From NCBI GenBank assembly GCA_947586185.1, contig CANPXN010000008.1:1-64000 (forward strand): a DNA stretch of 64,000 nucleotides. The letters run 5' to 3'. The DNA comes from an uncultured Clostridia bacterium. GTDB lineage: Bacteria; Bacillota; Clostridia; Oscillospirales; Ruminococcaceae. The notes beneath the pieces are model-generated. The model saw only the letters and a list, made by a program, of their open reading frames with translations, had not been told where the DNA came from and ran no database searches. Shown here in pieces: positions 63,246 through 64,000 of this stretch; within the stretch, counting starts at the first letter, position 1; each line of letters starts with the position of its first letter. Both the position numbers and the translations under genes were made by a program.

Positions 63246-64000
63246 CTATTTTGCAGTCTTATCTTCTTCAACAATACCTTTAAGGCTTGCTGCAAGGCCT
63301 GCAAGATTCTGTATTTCACTTGGAATAATGATTTTTGTAGCCTTTCCGTCCGCAACATGAGTCAGAGTTTCAAGGGATTTGAGAGCTATTACCTTATCGT
63401 TCGGAGCTGAAGCATTGAGCTTTACAAGGCTGTCTGCAAGAGCCTGCTGAACCTTTTCGATGGACTGCGCTTCACCCTCAGCCTCACGGATCTTCTGTTC
63501 CTTTACCGCCTCCGCATGAAGGATCAGAGCCTGTTTTTCCGCCTCGGCACGGAGAATCTCCGCTTCCTTTGCAGCCTCTGCACGAAGTACCTGAGATTCC
63601 TTTTCACCCTGAGCAACAAGTATCTTTGACTCCTTTTCACCCTTTGCAAGAAGGATCTTTTCACGGCTTTCACGCTCAGCCTTCATCTGCTTTTCCATTG
63701 AATCCTGAATTTCACGAGGAGGCAGAATGTTTTTAAGCTCAACACGGCTAACCTTTATGCCCCATCTGTCAGTAGCTTCGTCAAGGATAGCAGTTATCTG
63801 TCTGTTGATAGTATCCCTCGATGTAAGGGTTTCATCAAGAACCATATCGCCGATTATGTTACGAAGAGTTGTGGCACAGAGGTTCTCGATTGCTGCAAGC
63901 GGACGCTCAACGCCGTAAGCATACTGCTTTGCATCTGTTACCTGGAAAAATACGACTGTGTCTATCTGCATTGAAACGTTATCCTTTGTGATAACCGACT
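63246..64000 (-). CDS. SPFH/stomatin-like protein (5' end beyond window)
   Basis: At least 250 residues; the frame remains open to the edge (SVITKDNVSMQIDTVVFFQV), so the N-terminal membrane hairpin is off-window. Band 7 domain: YAYGVERPLAAIENLCATTL, RWGIKVSRVELKNILPP. A long Glu/Ala/Lys coiled coil follows with EKESKILVAQGEKESQVL-type repeats, then a terminal hydrophobic-flanked helix. Stomatin/QmcA-like proteins form membrane microdomain scaffolds, often with an NfeD partner. Confidence 0.9.
   Translation of the reverse strand, partial: SVITKDNVSMQIDTVVFFQVTDAKQYAYGVERPLAAIENLCATTLRNIIGDMVLDETLTSRDTINRQITAILDEATDRWGIKVSRVELKNILPPREIQDSMEKQMKAERESREKILLAKGEKESKILVAQGEKESQVLRAEAAKEAEILRAEAEKQALILHAEAVKEQKIREAEGEAQSIEKVQQALADSLVKLNASAPNDKVIALKSLETLTHVADGKATKIIIPSEIQNLAGLAASLKGIVEEDKTAK

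Noticed and set aside
1..64000. CRISPR arrays, rRNA and tRNA genes
   Set aside because: No regularly spaced direct repeats, and no cloverleaf-like segments or rRNA motifs found on either strand by eye. Short tRNAs could be missed without a covariance search.

Overview
The window reads as chromosomal DNA from a cellulosome-forming, low-to-mid G+C Firmicute, most likely a Ruminococcus (Oscillospiraceae). The evidence is a dockerin-bearing GH9 cellulase, a dockerin-bearing M6-type protease, a cohesin-like lipoprotein, clostridial-type gene order (dgt-dnaG-rpoD; recO/era/ybeY/phoH/yqfD/yqfC) and T-box control of leuA. Species cannot be fixed from the sequence.

Layout. 1-3.1 kb: cohesin-like lipoprotein and leuA with a Leu-specific T-box leader. 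3.2-7.3 kb: dgt-dnaG-rpoD operon. 7.3-8.25 kb: about 0.9 kb of AT-rich DNA without a convincing gene. 8.25-11.3 kb: a DUF1292 protein, a probable 6S RNA and the GH9 cellulase. 11.6-14.1 kb: a FIST-GGDEF-EAL protein split by an in-frame TAG. 14.1-16.2 kb: panBCD. 16.5-18.4 kb: MATE transporter and Rrf2 regulator behind a palindromic operator candidate. 18.5-25.7 kb: M6 protease, phosphoribosyltransferase, GH25 lysozyme, small alarmone synthetase, EamA transporter, PRPP synthetase and pyrophosphatase. 25.9-30.6 kb: MoxR-DUF58-transglutaminase operon. 30.7-32.2 kb: a scarred region with a dockerin gene split by TAA, the tail of a C5 DNA methyltransferase and a 3' dockerin fragment. 32.3-41.5 kb: FAD dehydrogenase, mutS2, recO with a tiny yqzL-like gene, a 172-bp MITE-like repeat, era, ybeY, phoH, yqfD and yqfC. 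41.5-46.1 kb: YlbJ-like protein, a zinc-ribbon protein, glgA and an unknown gene. 46.2-56.0 kb: a sporulation sigma factor gene (sigK) interrupted by a 9.15-kb element. 56.1-57.9 kb: enolase and rubrerythrin. 58.0-62.9 kb: ACP, FkbH, DHHW and MBOAT acyl-transfer cluster. 63.2 kb to the end: SPFH/stomatin protein, cut by the window edge.

The most striking feature is the skin-like element. The N-terminal 110 codons of sigK (46190-46519) and the C-terminal 122 codons (from 55667) are separated by DNA that ends with a large serine recombinase gene. Recombination at a shared AAA (46519-46521 and 55666-55668) removes 9147 bp and restores one 231-residue SigK reading ...C-I-E-N-E-I-L-M-H... across the joint. 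The element carries no phage structural genes. Its cargo is an AbiTii-like gene with a small partner, a protein kinase with a membrane zinc-ribbon protein and an HTH protein, a PUA/EVE-like protein, a HUH Rep-like protein and XRE regulators. On the excised circle the recombinase frame would run in frame into the double-HTH gene. With yqfC, yqfD and a ylbJ-like gene also present, the genome carries several sporulation determinants in a lineage often described as non-sporing.

Three loci show decay or recoding: the FIST-EAL gene (TAG at 13198), the dockerin gene (TAA at 31150) and the methyltransferase/dockerin scar at about 32.1 kb.
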